This document shows positions 10,132 through 20,689 of a stretch of 64,000 nt of DNA, one piece after another. The notes under the pieces were generated by a model. The model did not search any database and was not told where the DNA came from. It worked only from the letters and a program-made list of their open reading frames with translations. The DNA comes from Selaginella moellendorffii. Its lineage: Eukaryota; Streptophyta; Lycopodiopsida; Selaginellales; Selaginellaceae. A program made the position numbers and the translations under genes. Location: assembly GCF_000143415.4 (NCBI RefSeq), contig NW_003314343.1, positions 573,442 to 637,441 of the forward strand, written 5' to 3'. The number at the start of each line of letters is the position of its first letter. Positions within the stretch are counted from its first letter, which is position 1.

Positions 10132-12765
10132 ATGGCCTTCAGGGTTGGGGAAAAGGTTTACATTTTGAATGGTGGGAAGAGAGTTGCAAAAGGGACCCTT
10201 GTGTCTATGGATCGGAACTTTGTTATACACTGTCAAAGGCTTGGGGAAGGCAATGCTGCTGTATCAGTAGAGACTGTCTTCGATGGGAATGTGGTCGCTA
10301 TTGAACGAGGAGAGATGGTCGTCGGGGTAAATGTTGTTGTTGCCTTGAAAAATCTTCAGAAGAAAGCAGATGTTGGGGACAGCGCAAGTGCGACGCATGT
10401 TCCCTCCGTGGATCTTAAGAACCGTGCTACATGGATTCAGGCAAAAGTGTTTCTAAACAACCCCGAGGGGGAGGTGGTAGCTGAGGGCTTAGCCACAGTT
10501 GTCGATCCAAGAAATGCGGTTGCTAATCAAGAATTGGGTTGGGATGATATTGGAGTTGCGATTTTAGAGGTTGTTGACACAGAAGAAAACAGTCTGACTA
10601 TTGGAAGCATTGTGCGGTGGAAATTGAGGCACTTAGTGTTTGAGAATGTGAAGGATTCACAATCAAACACCACTACAACTGATGACAGAACATCTCTTCA
10701 TGGGAAAAGAAAGTACACCTTCCTAAAGCGCAGCCAAAGGGATCTGAGCAACGAACCGAAAAGGCAGAAAATGGCGATGGAGGTTCGAATGGTCTCGACA
10801 GTTGCTTGTTGCAAGAGGAGGTGCTGTCAACATGCTGATTGGGATGCTATTGAAGAGGAGAGAGCAAGATACAAGACATTGTCCTGGAAGGCAGCTCGCA
10901 ATTTTGTGTATGAGGCATTACGGTCATCTGTTGATGCTTCAGAACATCAGGTGGGGGGCATGGTCTTCCAGAGGGGTTTGGTCTGCATGAAGGCATGGAG
11001 AATCATTTATGGAGTCCCTCGAACCACATTCTACAGAATCAAAACTGAGTTCGAGGAACAAAGGGTTCAACAGGCAGTCCATGGGAACGACGGTACGCAC
11101 AAAACCAGGGGTCATGTTGTATATGGAGAGGCAATCTTCAAGAGGTTTGTCGAGACATGTAGCGAGCAGCAACCACATAAAACCCGCCTCTTGGAAGATG
11201 GAACACGAGACACCCAACGAGTTCTCCCTTCCATGTATACCAAGGGGGCCATATTGGAAGATGTGAATCGGGAACTCCAGAGTAATGGCTACAGGAAGCT
11301 GAGCCAATCTAGATTTAGTAGATTGTGGAGCAACAGGTTCAGGGATGTGAGTATAGGAAAGTACTCCAGCTTTTCAAAGTGTGACGAGTGCACTGCTATC
11401 AAAATGGCTTTGTCGAAGAATTCTTGCAGCGCTCAAGAGCGAGAGATGTTGGTTAGAAGGCGGCTCGACCACAACATCGAGCAGAGAAGCTGCAGGACTG
11501 CATATTATCATAACAGGATTCTCTCCATGGAGAGACCTGACTCTTACCTCTGCATCATCCACGACAAAATGGACCAGAAAAAGACGTGCTTACCTCGACT
11601 CAATCCTGCCCCCAAGGCAATCTCTTCATCCATGCAGCTGCCTGTGTCTCTGTTTGGCATAATCGCTCATGGGCATGGTGCCCAGAACTATGGGAACTTC
11701 TTTGTACCTCTATGGGGTGGCGGGGGTGCAAACATGATGATTGCGTCCCTAGCAAAACACTTAAGGTCTCTGCAAAGTGCGCAGACTGAGCTGAACGGCC
11801 AACCCTTGCATAAGGCCCTTGTCGATCGAACCCCATACAGGGTTCAGCTGGAGGAGGAGCAAAGGCTTGCAGTATCGCGTGGGGCCCCATGCCATCCCAG
11901 TGAATATGTTGGCCGTCAGATTGTAGGGTTATCACGTGAGGCCTCATGCCATTCCGACGAGGCTGGTCGCCCGGTGAATGCACAGCCTCATCCAAACGAA
12001 GCAGAATCTCAAGGAAGTTCTTGCGGCCGATGTGGCCTTCCACCCCATCTTCTGCTCCAAACAGACAATGCTGGCAGTGAGAACAAAAACATGTACGTCT
12101 TTGCGTACTTGGCGATGCTTGTTGCCAAAGGCATATTTGAAACGGTTACACTTGGCTTTCTCATGGTTGGGCACACTCATGAAGACGTCGATGCCATGTT
12201 CAATCACCTGGCAGAGTCCCTCCGGCGATCCAATGTCCTCACCCTCCCACAACTCTACGATGAATTCCAAAATTGCATCAAAGGCACTATTGAAGCTGCA
12301 CTTCTGACAGAGGTTCCAGACTTTAAGGGGTTTGTAAGAGGCTACATCAGGGACGGATCCGAAACGCTGATTGGCCACTCCAAGCCTCTTCAGTTTCATT
12401 TCAGCATGTGTGACGGTGCTCCAGTGATGAGGTACAAGATGAGAGAATGGGACACAGTGTGGCTGCCAGTGGACGGCATTGAACTCTTCAAGAGAGATCC
12501 CATAACTGGGGAACCTATGATTCCTCAGGGTTCCCCACGGCCGATGCACCCGGATGGACTCAAAGACCAGGAAAGTATAGTGGCCGGGATTAGACAGCAT
12601 ATTGCCTTCTGGAAGAGGGGGTTGGTGTTTGGTGGAGAATCCTATTTTCAGAGGTGCAAGCCTTTGCTCGAATACTGGGAGAAGATTATATCTGCTATCC
12701 AAAATGGGCCGGTTGTATATGAAGAATTGGAAGAGTCCTTTTGGCCAGAACAGAGCACCAGATAG
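10132..12765 (+). CDS. DDE-type transposase of Element A (DUF7869-like, with DUF8039-like N-terminus)
   Basis: An uninterrupted 877-aa frame starting at an ATG two bases after a CAG splice acceptor. Residues 8-60 and about 98-165 each resemble the DUF8039 repeat found in plant transposon proteins ('G-K-R-V-A-K-G-T-L-V-S...L-G-E-G-N...V-S-V-E-T-V-F'). A cysteine cluster C-C-K-R-R-C-C-Q-H (about 225) and C-D-E-C (about 420) suggest zinc binding. The C-terminal half has an RNase-H-like acidic triad layout: 'L-C-I-I-H-D-K-M-D-Q' (about 480), 'L-L-L-Q-T-D-N-A-G-S-E-N-K-N' (about 645) and 'G-H-T-H-E-D-V-D-A-M-F' (about 685). The last two match the DUF7869 family as I know it. Two palindrome copies (11874-11895, 11931-11952) are translated between the first and second acidic motifs. 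I infer it moves Element A. It is not related by eye to the MULE transposase of Element B. Confidence 0.75.
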   Translation: MAFRVGEKVYILNGGKRVAKGTLVSMDRNFVIHCQRLGEGNAAVSVETVFDGNVVAIERGEMVVGVNVVVALKNLQKKADVGDSASATHVPSVDLKNRATWIQAKVFLNNPEGEVVAEGLATVVDPRNAVANQELGWDDIGVAILEVVDTEENSLTIGSIVRWKLRHLVFENVKDSQSNTTTTDDRTSLHGKRKYTFLKRSQRDLSNEPKRQKMAMEVRMVSTVACCKRRCCQHADWDAIEEERARYKTLSWKAARNFVYEALRSSVDASEHQVGGMVFQRGLVCMKAWRIIYGVPRTTFYRIKTEFEEQRVQQAVHGNDGTHKTRGHVVYGEAIFKRFVETCSEQQPHKTRLLEDGTRDTQRVLPSMYTKGAILEDVNRELQSNGYRKLSQSRFSRLWSNRFRDVSIGKYSSFSKCDECTAIKMALSKNSCSAQEREMLVRRRLDHNIEQRSCRTAYYHNRILSMERPDSYLCIIHDKMDQKKTCLPRLNPAPKAISSSMQLPVSLFGIIAHGHGAQNYGNFFVPLWGGGGANMMIASLAKHLRSLQSAQTELNGQPLHKALVDRTPYRVQLEEEQRLAVSRGAPCHPSEYVGRQIVGLSREASCHSDEAGRPVNAQPHPNEAESQGSSCGRCGLPPHLLLQTDNAGSENKNMYVFAYLAMLVAKGIFETVTLGFLMVGHTHEDVDAMFNHLAESLRRSNVLTLPQLYDEFQNCIKGTIEAALLTEVPDFKGFVRGYIRDGSETLIGHSKPLQFHFSMCDGAPVMRYKMREWDTVWLPVDGIELFKRDPITGEPMIPQGSPRPMHPDGLKDQESIVAGIRQHIAFWKRGLVFGGESYFQRCKPLLEYWEKIISAIQNGPVVYEELEESFWPEQSTR

Positions 12766-12775
12766 TAGCGGAACA

Positions 12776-13271
12776 ATGTCCTCTGGAAATGCAGTGACAG
12801 ATAACGATGTTGAGGATCACTATTGTGGGCCGAGGAACAAGAAGCCGGATTCAGCATTCAATCCAGTACAGGTCTGCAAAGGAATGGTCGTGCTTGTCAG
12901 ACCCAGTAATAAAAAACAAATGATATGGGTGGGGCGCTGCATCACTGATGCAGAGGAGGACGCGGAAACTAACTCCTTCAATGTAACTGTGGAGTGGTTC
13001 AAGCCAAGTTCCGGATATACGAACAATTGCCTAGAAAAGAGATGGGTGCTGAATCCAAGGGATCCCAACATGAGCATATCGGTGGATAATGTTGTGCATG
13101 GTTGGATGCGGAAGCAGAGTGCCACCATCACCTTGCCAGACCATGCAAGAGATGCAGCAAGAGCATTCATAACCCGGGTTCAAGGTGAGATTCATTAATA
13201 TTCCTTTACTAAGTTTCTAATGTATTTTATTTCAAGGTGAACAATCCGAATCTGAATCAGAGGAGGCGTGA
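12776..13271 (+). CDS. Small ORF after the Element A transposase, with spliced tail
   Basis: The frame is +1 relative to the transposase and begins with ATG at 12776, eleven bases after the transposase TAG/TAG stops. Exon 12776-13184 ends CAAG before GTGAGA. An acceptor at 13236 gives a short acidic tail (GEQSESESEEA) and a TGA at 13269-13271, total 147 aa. The frame stays open upstream of the ATG to 12602, so this may be the C-terminal exon of the transposase reached by an alternative splice or a frameshift. The content ('V-C-K-G-M-V-V-L-V-R-P...W-V-G-R', 'V-E-W-F-K-P', 'K-R-W-V-L-N') resembles a small BAH- or SH3-like beta domain used for binding, but I cannot name a family. Confidence 0.5.
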
Positions 13272-13390
13272 TGGCATGTGGCCTTACGCCATTCCTAGGT
13301 GAGATGATACAAATAACAAGTATAAATTCTTAGTTGTTCTAGCAAATCTTACTTAAAGTTCAAGGTGAACAAGCCGAATATGAATTCATC
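13231..13390 (+). repeat. Duplicated splice-acceptor exon (and inverted third copy at 14611-14635)
   Basis: 'CAAGGTGAACAA(T/G)CCGAAT' occurs at 13233 and 13361, each time after a pyrimidine-rich acceptor and followed by a palindrome copy. A third copy lies inverted at 14611-14635, next to palindrome 14576-14597. The two direct copies would give alternative ends (GEQSESE... or GEQAEYEF...) to the small ORF. Confidence 0.7.
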
Positions 13391-13893
13391 GGATTGTTAT
13401 AACAAATTGCGAGGTGATGGCATGAGGCGATACGCCATTTGAGAGTGGTAGCCATTCTTATATGAGGTGAGTGAAGTATTTATTAGAAATACCTCATTCA
13501 ATTGTGCACTTCTAAGTCTTGGTCCACTTAGTACTGTTTGCATGTTTTTATTTTAATTCTTTCTCTAAAATGTTATTTAGCATGTGGCTTCATGCCATTG
13601 CTCTCCACAATCATGCATTGAATTTCTATCCTTGCATAATACTTCTCCATATATATAGCATGTGCGCACATGTGATATGGTTCATTAGGCCTGATATAGT
13701 GTGTGAGGTAAAACAAAGATGATGTGACATATGCATTTACCAATCACACGTGCATAAATCTAATAATATGGCGTGTGGCCCATATTAATGGCACATAAAC
13801 CCATATTGTGGGCTTACGTGCTTTATGTACCATCATTCCCTTGCAGCGTGTGTGTTGGTTTCCTTTTATAACACAACGAACTCCATATTTTAG

Positions 13894-14163
13894 GGTGAAG
13901 AGCGTTCTCATGGCAAGCACAAAATCTGTGAGGCAGAAAAGGAGACGGAGAAGGAGATAGGTGAAGATGTAGAATATATAAGTCTTCCAAACTCCCCGTA
14001 CTATACTCCAGGTGATCATTTTTCTGAACAAACGGCAACATTAACAACTATCGAGAACGCCCCAGTAACGTCAGAGACAACAATCCAAAGCAAAACAACT
14101 GACCCGGAGAAGGATGATAGTACCGCTGAGAGTACCAAAAAGGAGGTGTCCACTAGCGCTTAG
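13894..14163 (+). CDS. Ser/Thr/Pro-rich small-protein exon (Element A), shared with Element B
   Basis: An open exon after a TTTTAG acceptor, running to TAG at 14161-14163. It contains 'VEYISLPNSPYYTPG', then a Thr-rich stretch with 'NAPVTSETTIQSK' and 'STAESTKK'. The plus-strand protein of Element B at 47306-47554 has the same blocks in the same order. No known family is recognised. The low-complexity Ser/Thr/Pro composition suggests a disordered, perhaps phosphorylated, tail or adaptor. Its upstream exon is uncertain: the phase does not fit the donor at 13185, so it may belong to a separate gene. Confidence 0.6.
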   Translation, partial: GEERSHGKHKICEAEKETEKEIGEDVEYISLPNSPYYTPGDHFSEQTATLTTIENAPVTSETTIQSKTTDPEKDDSTAESTKKEVSTSA

Positions 14164-14799
14164 GCTTATAATGGCGTGTGCCCTCATGCCATTTACTTGA
14201 TCACCAAATACCTTTTTCCCTTTGCACTAGTATATCTTAATACCGGTCTGAGAAATAGAATGGCATGTGCCCTCAGGCCTTTTACTAAATCACCTTTGAA
14301 AGAAATGCAAGCCTCTATGTCGTAAAAAAAAGGTACTAGAGAAATTCCTTAATAATATGAATGTTATTTAGTTTCATGAAAATACACTAAGGGTCAAATG
14401 AGTTAAATGACTTCTCCAGACTAGCAATGCCTCTTGCTACACCTTCACAATTAGATTTGTTAGAAAAAGATAACATTGAATAATATCTAAATGTTCTCAC
14501 CATTAAGTTATATGTCTGGCTAATAGGAATGATGTTCATCTTGGAAAGCTCACCACACGCTCAATGAACAAACAAATAGTGTGTGCGCGCATGCCATCGC
14601 TCTTCTTTAGCTTCAGATTCGGCTTGTTCACCTTGACAATGAGATTTATTATACAACTAGATGGACTCAGTCTGGACATAAGGTCACCGCGCTAGTCACC
14701 ATGCCCCAGATATGTCTAGCCCCTGGACAAAAAACATATAATTTCATGTCATTTTCAAATACTTGAAAATTTGTACCTAGTCCCATTTTACTGAATAAA

Positions 14800-14821
14800 T
14801 CCCACTTTAACGAAATAGAGC
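14800..14821 (-). repeat. Element A right terminal inverted repeat
   Basis: Perfect 22-bp inverted match to 1233-1254. Confidence 0.75.
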
Positions 14822-15217
14822 ATAATATCAATAGTACTCTCATCAATCATTACTTACCTTAGAATGTCTCTTCTTTCTATTTTTCTATAATTAGCTGAAT
14901 CTTTATGTAGAAAGCTCAAGCTGATGCTAGTTCTCCCTTTTGCCAAGAAGAAGATTATTCCAAAACTCCATATTTCTGAAAAGGTAAGACTTCTCCTTTT
15001 TTGGTAAAGAGTAGAATTAAAGCTTAAGATTATACTATAAACTTATATAGATTATGTTGATAATTTTATCAAGTTAAATATGCTTAGTATATTCTTAAAC
15101 CCTTGATGTTGATGCATTTTAGCTTTATATTTAATAAAATATAAAAATATGGTCTTGATCCCTTTGATAATGAAGTAATTTATGATAATATTTTGCAAGA
15201 AAGTCAAAATTTTCGTG

Positions 15218-15700
15218 AATGTGACTATGGGTATCAAAAGTTTCTTATTGATAAGCCCTTTCAGATATCCTTTCTTTACTACCATGATAACAAGAGGTCA
15301 ATATTATTATAACCTTTATCAGTCTCCACCCAAGCTAGTTGAGAAACTAGTTTTCACATGTGCACTTGGGCAGAAGAGCATAAGGATAGAATTCCTTAGT
15401 GCTATTAGTTAAATATACTTGACTTGGTTAGAGAATCTCATTTGTTAATTTACATTTGCTAATGTTAAAAACCCTTGTGATATTGAGTTTACTTCCTTAA
15501 TATTCACTATATGATAGTTTACTGTATTTGCCAAGACACCCTTGGTATCATTCCCCATGTGTTAGTTACATTTAGTCCCATTGGTTATTTATGAAAAGTG
15601 TTTAGATCTATTAGTAAGGCATATCTACAAAATGTAAAGATTATCATGAACACAATTGTAATGCACTCTATTTCTTTTCTCTTAAGTTAATTAGAAAAAA
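15218..15700 (+). repeat. Decayed 5' part of an LTR (same family as 42981-44129)
   Basis: Reads 'TGTGACTATGGGTATCAAAAG...' and continues 'TACTACCATGATAACAAGAGGTCAATATT...', collinear with the LTR family at 39133, 42981 and 60637. It is AT-enriched by decay. It is interrupted by a foldback relic (about 15720-15832). Confidence 0.6.
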
Positions 15701-15719
15701 GGCAATTGCTTGATAAGAG

Positions 15720-15832
15720 AGCCCTTAGTGGCTATTTTATCCCCATTTATCACTTAAAGTTTTAAGGATACACAATGACAATATATACAAACCTTGTCCC
15801 GTAATCACATATGCTACACTCACTCCTTTTAC
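15720..15832 (-). repeat. Half of a foldback (TGTAGCGCA-ended) element
   Basis: 'GAGAGCCCTTAGTGGCTATTTTATCCCC...' to '...ATCACATATGCTACA' matches the right arm of the foldback element at 61909-62211 with AT-biased changes. Confidence 0.65.
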
Positions 15833-15844
15833 CCCCCCCATATA

Positions 15845-16781
15845 GAGTGGAATATAAACCCTTGGCCACATGTCTAAGAGCAATGTACAAGTTTCAGAGT
15901 TTTATACCACTAAACAAAGGGATGAAGCCAATCTCCTGAGCATAAAGCTAAGGAACAAAAGAAGTGGAGTATAACATAACTTTTGAGTATACAACCTAAA
16001 GAGTGAAGGAGCAAGAGCATAAAGTGATATAAGAACAATCCTAAAACATTTAACATCCCAATGCCAAGACTAACACGCAAAATAGAGCCAAGCAAAGTCT
16101 AACACTATTTCAATATATTTATGGCCTAACACAAAAATATAGGTACTTCACCATTTAGTATGGTAGATGTAGAATAGGACCATACATGTAAATAGGAGTT
16201 AAATTATGCCTTAAGTTGGTTGGCCATGCCAACCTCTCTCCTCCCCCCTTGAGGAATGCATATTTTGGGCTTTCACCCCGGTACTAGAAGTTTGTTTTTA
16301 AGGCAATCATGAAAATCTACTAAATATAGAATGGCTTTAAATTGTGAATCTAGATTCAAGACAATCTCTACATTCTATAAATATGTCTAATTAGAAGATT
16401 TAAACACTTTCCATAAATAGCTAATGGGACCGAATGGAACTAACACACGGGGGAATGATAGCGAGGGTGTCTTGGCAGACATCATATAGCAAATATTGAA
16501 GGATCAAGCTCACTATGAGGTTATTATCAAGTTAGTGCAAGACAGAGCAAAAGAGAATTAAAAACTAAACCAAGTATGCTTAATAAAAAATATATATGAG
16601 TTCTTCTCTTATATTCATTTGGCTAAGTATAAATGTTAAACACAATTTACTAATACTTAAACAAGAGGGATTGAAAAAGGAACCAACAATATTAATTTTC
16701 TGCCGTTATAGTAGTAACTAAATAATATTCAAAAGGACTCATTGACATATAGCTTTTGATATCTGTAATCACATTCTCAAC
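15845..16781 (-). repeat. Decayed minus-strand LTR, same family
   Basis: Collinear with the minus-strand LTR 42981-44129: '...AAACCCTTGGCCACATGTC', then 'AACATCCCAATGCCAAGACTAACACGCAAAATAGAGCCAA', 'ATGGCCTAACAC', and ending near 'GACATATAGCTTTTGATATC'. With 15218-15700 it forms an inverted LTR pair. Confidence 0.6.
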
Positions 16782-19700
16782 ATCTATACTTTGAGATTTG
16801 CTGTGTTTTTCTCTTGAGGTAAACACTTGTCACAGTCGAGAGAATTAAGCTAATTTTGAGTGTTTGGTTAAGGTTAAGGCAATGCAACTGATGTTAGATC
16901 TCTTCCTCTTGCAAGGATATGTGTCTGTCTGGGTATTTGCAAAGGTGATGAATCCAATTCTATTCTTCTTCCACATTTTGTCTTGGGTGATTCATTATTT
17001 GCTTTCATTGTTTGAGAGTGAAGTGGCAAGAGACTGACATTTTCTATGAAATCTCTACTTGTCTCATTCTGACTTTGTAAGCATTGTTTTGTAGTCAAGC
17101 AAAGCCACAAAGGCTACAACAAGCAGTGCAATGTACAACTATTTAACTATTTATTAAACAAGAAAATATCATACTACACCATCAGTTTATACATCATATC
17201 ATACACTTATAGTTTCTCATTCCCTAGACATTCCTCAGATGCTGCTCATAGAATTCCAGAAGCTGTAACTTGACTACCATAAAACATGAAAGAAGCAGTG
17301 AAAAAATACCATTCATATTTTAAAGGTTTTTTCTCGTTATTGAAAGATAACAGAGCCTCACAAGCACCTCATATATTGCCCTTAAAGAGATGATGTTCAG
17401 TTCTATGGTTCAGAGTAAATTCCTTCTTGAAAGCCTCCTCAAATTCATTTAGTGACACCAGAGGTCCCTTGCTAGCAATGGTATGTTAGTTCAAAATATG
17501 AGTCCACCAATATGTAACCTAGCCTTTAAGCACTATCTCTATAAGGATCAATGCATCTTCATCCAGCAATATTTGAACCTGGATCAGTTTGAGTGCCTCA
17601 TTTGTAAGGACATCAATCCCATCAAACTCTGGAATTCAAGCTCCATCTATAACACAACTCCCACCACCTCGAGAATTCTCAATCTTCTCAATGTGCTCAT
17701 GTGTGTTTGCTAAAGATTCATACATGTTAACCTCAAGGGTCTAGATATTGCTATTGAGGTCTTGCAATTCTAGCATCACCTCATCCATTGTCCAAGCCTC
17801 CAGAGATGATTAATTAGCAACTTGCTCCATAAAATCCATAGCAACAAACTTGCAGATTCTTGAATTTTATTCTCTTGTACCATTTGTTAGAACCTAGGGA
17901 AGAATTACCACACTAATCCAGAGCAAATTGCCACCTAGCCACCCCCAAGCTGTTTGCACCACTGCTCACAACTGTGATCATGCTCCACCTCTACTATGTC
18001 TAAAAGTCATTGATTAGTCATGAACTAATCTGTCGTAAAATAAACTAACTAAACTTAACTTGGTCATTGGATTAATATTAATCCCAAGATTAATAGTGCT
18101 CATCTAAATGAATCTTGAAGACAAATAGATGAAGATGAAGTTAATACAGTAGCAGCAGTGCTAGGCAATCTTGCTGCATATTGGGCTACTGGTGTAACTC
18201 ATCTTGAGTTTCTCGCAAATAAAGATTCATGAAGCAAGCTTGTTTTTCTTTGTTTTACAGGTGTTGCTCTTCTGAAAACATGCAAGTCCAAGCCTCCAGT
18301 TCCTATAGCTTTCCCTCCCACTCCCAGTCCCCTAGCCTCATCTGGTCACAGAAGCCTCTCTTCTATATGCCGTGACTGTGAAGACTTCTCAGGTCACTCA
18401 AGTTGATCTCACCAAAGGCCATTGTTGGACATTGGACACAAATGGCTACTCTTTCCTTGTGCTTGGATGTACTGGCAAGGACTAAGTTATGGAACCACAC
18501 AATGTAGCTTGAGTTTTCCTATTTTGCAAAATAGTATAAATTTGTGTGGTTTATAAAACTAACTTAGTTTTAGACCAAGAAAGTAGCTTTTGATAGTTCC
18601 TGATGCAATTTTTCAGTATGTTTTGACAATTTGAGTTTTTGCATATATGGTTTAGAATTTTGTTTTCTTTTTTTCACACAACATTGTAGCTTGAGTTTTC
18701 TGGTTTGCAAAACTACATAAATTCCTGTGGCTTATAAAACTAACTTGGTTCTAGGAACCAAGAAAGATAGTTCTTGATGTGGTTTTCAATATGTTTTGAC
18801 AATTTGAGTTTTTTCATATATGGCTTTTTATATAATAGTTTTTTTTATTGGTTATATATAGTGGTTATTGTTTAGTGGTTTTACTGTATATGTTTTTAGA
18901 ATGGTCATGAAATGTGGTTGACATTATAGGTTTTGCAGAGTTTTTTTTTTAAATGATATATCTTTACATTCAAATCAAATAAAATAAAAGCTAAGATTGT
19001 CCTAAAGCTAGGTATATTTGCCAACCCATGCAAAGTGGTGAGTTATTCTTCTCTAGTAGATACTCTTGCTCATCATCCTAACACAATGATTGTATGGTTA
19101 TAATCTTCCTCTTTGTTGATAACAACACCACAAGAAGCTCTTTGAAGTTGATGATATCACCCACCTGGCATCTCTTGTACAATCCTCTATACTACACTTA
19201 TAACCACTTAAGCTAAAATGTAACTGCTTGATAACCCAAGGCAAAGTTACAAGGATTTATAAAAGACTTACATAAAAACATAAATATGTTAATATCCTTT
19301 TAAGATCTCTTTGCTTAGGAATTCCTCACTTGATAAGTGCTCATTTGCAAAGGGGCATCTTGAGTCCATTTGACTTGAATCAAATCAGTGTTTAAAGTTT
19401 GAAATCACCCTTACATAAAAATAATATCTCCAACTATCACTACAATTGGGCAATACTAGTTTAATTGCCAATTTGGGAGAGAACCATAAACCTCATCTAA
19501 AGCTAAATTGTATCATTTTTAGTGGGAATCATAATGTGGGAGAATGCAAATCTCTCTAAAAATGAGTTCAAATGGAAGTATAGAAGTGTGATTGAATGTT
19601 TTTTGACAAGGGGTTAAAATTTACTACAGTGATGAATGAGAATTTGAACAAAAATATCTCCACACTCCACTCTCTAATGCCTTATGTCATGAGCAGTTCC

Positions 19701-20689
19701 TCTTTATATAGTCCTTAGATCATATTTTGTGTTTTGTTGTTAATATCATAAAATATTGGTGTATAAAGGTGGCAGATTTAGATAGCTATTGTTGAATGCA
19801 TAAATTACACAAGAAAATATTTTTAAATAGTGGCAGAAATCTTTGCAAGGTTGGAGTGTATGCTTAAATGTAAGAGTTATATAACAAATCATTTTATAAA
19901 GGTGGTGGAAGATAAAGTTTGTGATAGAGTAAAGTAGATGGGTAATAAGACGAATATAAAATATAAAAAGGAAAGAATAGTCATGAAAGGATTTGGTTTA
20001 ACTTGTTTTTTAAGTAGCTTCTTTATTTGAAGCTTCATTTTCTATGCCATTTGTTCCTATAGGTAAATCTATTTCCAAACTTTGCATTTTCAATTTTGCT
20101 CTTGATTCCACAACATGTAAAAGCTTCTTGGCTAAAGAATCCTTATTTGAACTCTTTCCATCCTTACTTTTTTGAACACTTTTGTTTTGAGAGTTTTCTC
20201 TTGTGGATTCTTTTTTTAGCTTCTAAATCTCTTTAAAAGCTTTTTCTAGTTTCATTATTTTTTCCTCAACTGTATTTAAGCAATTTTTCTCTTGCTTAGG
20301 AGTTGTCTTTTCTTTTCCTTCTCACTAGTGAATTACACATCTTTCCTTGAAATGCTTCATATAGGATATAAAATTGCAATAAAGCATTTAAATTTGGGCA
20401 CATATGTGCTTTTTCTCTTTTCTTCTTTTCTCTTTGAGCTTTGCATAGTTTTCTTCATCACTATAAGGGTTTCTTGGCTTCTTAAGTCCTAGTGTTGAGC
20501 TCTTCTTGTGCACCTTGAATTTCCTTTTTTTTTAGAGTTCTCATGCCTAATGTGTAAGTGATTAAATTTTCCATTCTAATTTAGTCATTACAGATTACAA
20601 GCAACCAAAGGAAATAACTTAAGAGACCATTTATGGGATTAATATAAAGGGAAAAGGTCTATAAATAAGTGTGCACTCTTTTTTTGAAT
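16782..20689. other. AT-rich sequence without recognised genes
   Basis: No coding frame with recognisable features. There is a local duplication near 18500-18800 ('agtataaatttgtgtggtttataaaactaacttagtttta...' versus 'ctacataaattcctgtggcttataaaactaacttggttcta...', followed by 'atgttttgacaatttgagtttttgcatatatgg' in both), spaced about 180 bp. The rest looks like decayed repeats. Confidence 0.45.

Larger units (their letters stand above)
1332..14597. repeat. 22-bp palindrome family (about 29 copies), confined to Element A
   Basis: Arm consensus ATGGCRTGNGG followed by its reverse complement. Copies or clear variants: half-site 1332-1346; 1617-1638; 2694-2715; 2769-2790 (perfect); 3997-4018; 4188-4209; 4329-4350; 5801-5822; 7078-7099; 7138-7159; 7215-7236; 7994-8015; 8129-8150; 8288-8309; 8367-8388; 9173-9194; 9245-9269; 9860-9881; 9958-9979; 10028-10049; 11874-11895; 11931-11952; 13271-13292; 13417-13438; 13577-13598; 13768-13791; 14171-14192; 14260-14281; 14576-14597. 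They sit in introns, in the intergenic region, in the 5' leader and 3' flank of the transposase gene, and four lie inside open coding frames. The rest of the window has none of comparable quality. Possible roles are transposase or ParB-like protein binding sites, or a tiny intron-forming repeat. Confidence 0.9.
1233..14821. mobile_element. Element A: 13.6-kb multigene DNA transposon with ParB-MTase-HAD cargo
   Basis: The ends carry a perfect 22-bp inverted repeat (1233-1254 and 14800-14821). Every copy of a 22-bp palindrome family in the window lies between these ends (first at 1332, last ending 14597), which independently supports the extent. Inside are a minus-strand ParB-MTase-HAD gene (7264-1673), a divergent plus-strand DDE-type transposase gene (10132-12765), a downstream small ORF and a Ser/Thr/Pro-rich exon. 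The 2.9-kb divergent region between the two main genes is full of short GC-rich tandem repeats. No convincing target-site duplication was found next to the 22-bp repeats, so the outer boundary could be off by some bases, or the duplication has decayed. The transposase frame is intact while the cargo gene has three lesions, so this copy may still supply transposase. Confidence 0.7.

Noticed and set aside
1332-14597. CRISPR-like array
   Set aside because: The 22-bp palindromes are irregularly spaced with no uniform spacers, and the genome is a plant's.
1225-14829. An 8-bp target duplication for Element A
   Set aside because: The flanks CCAATAAA and ATAATATC share only AATA in register, which is too weak to claim.
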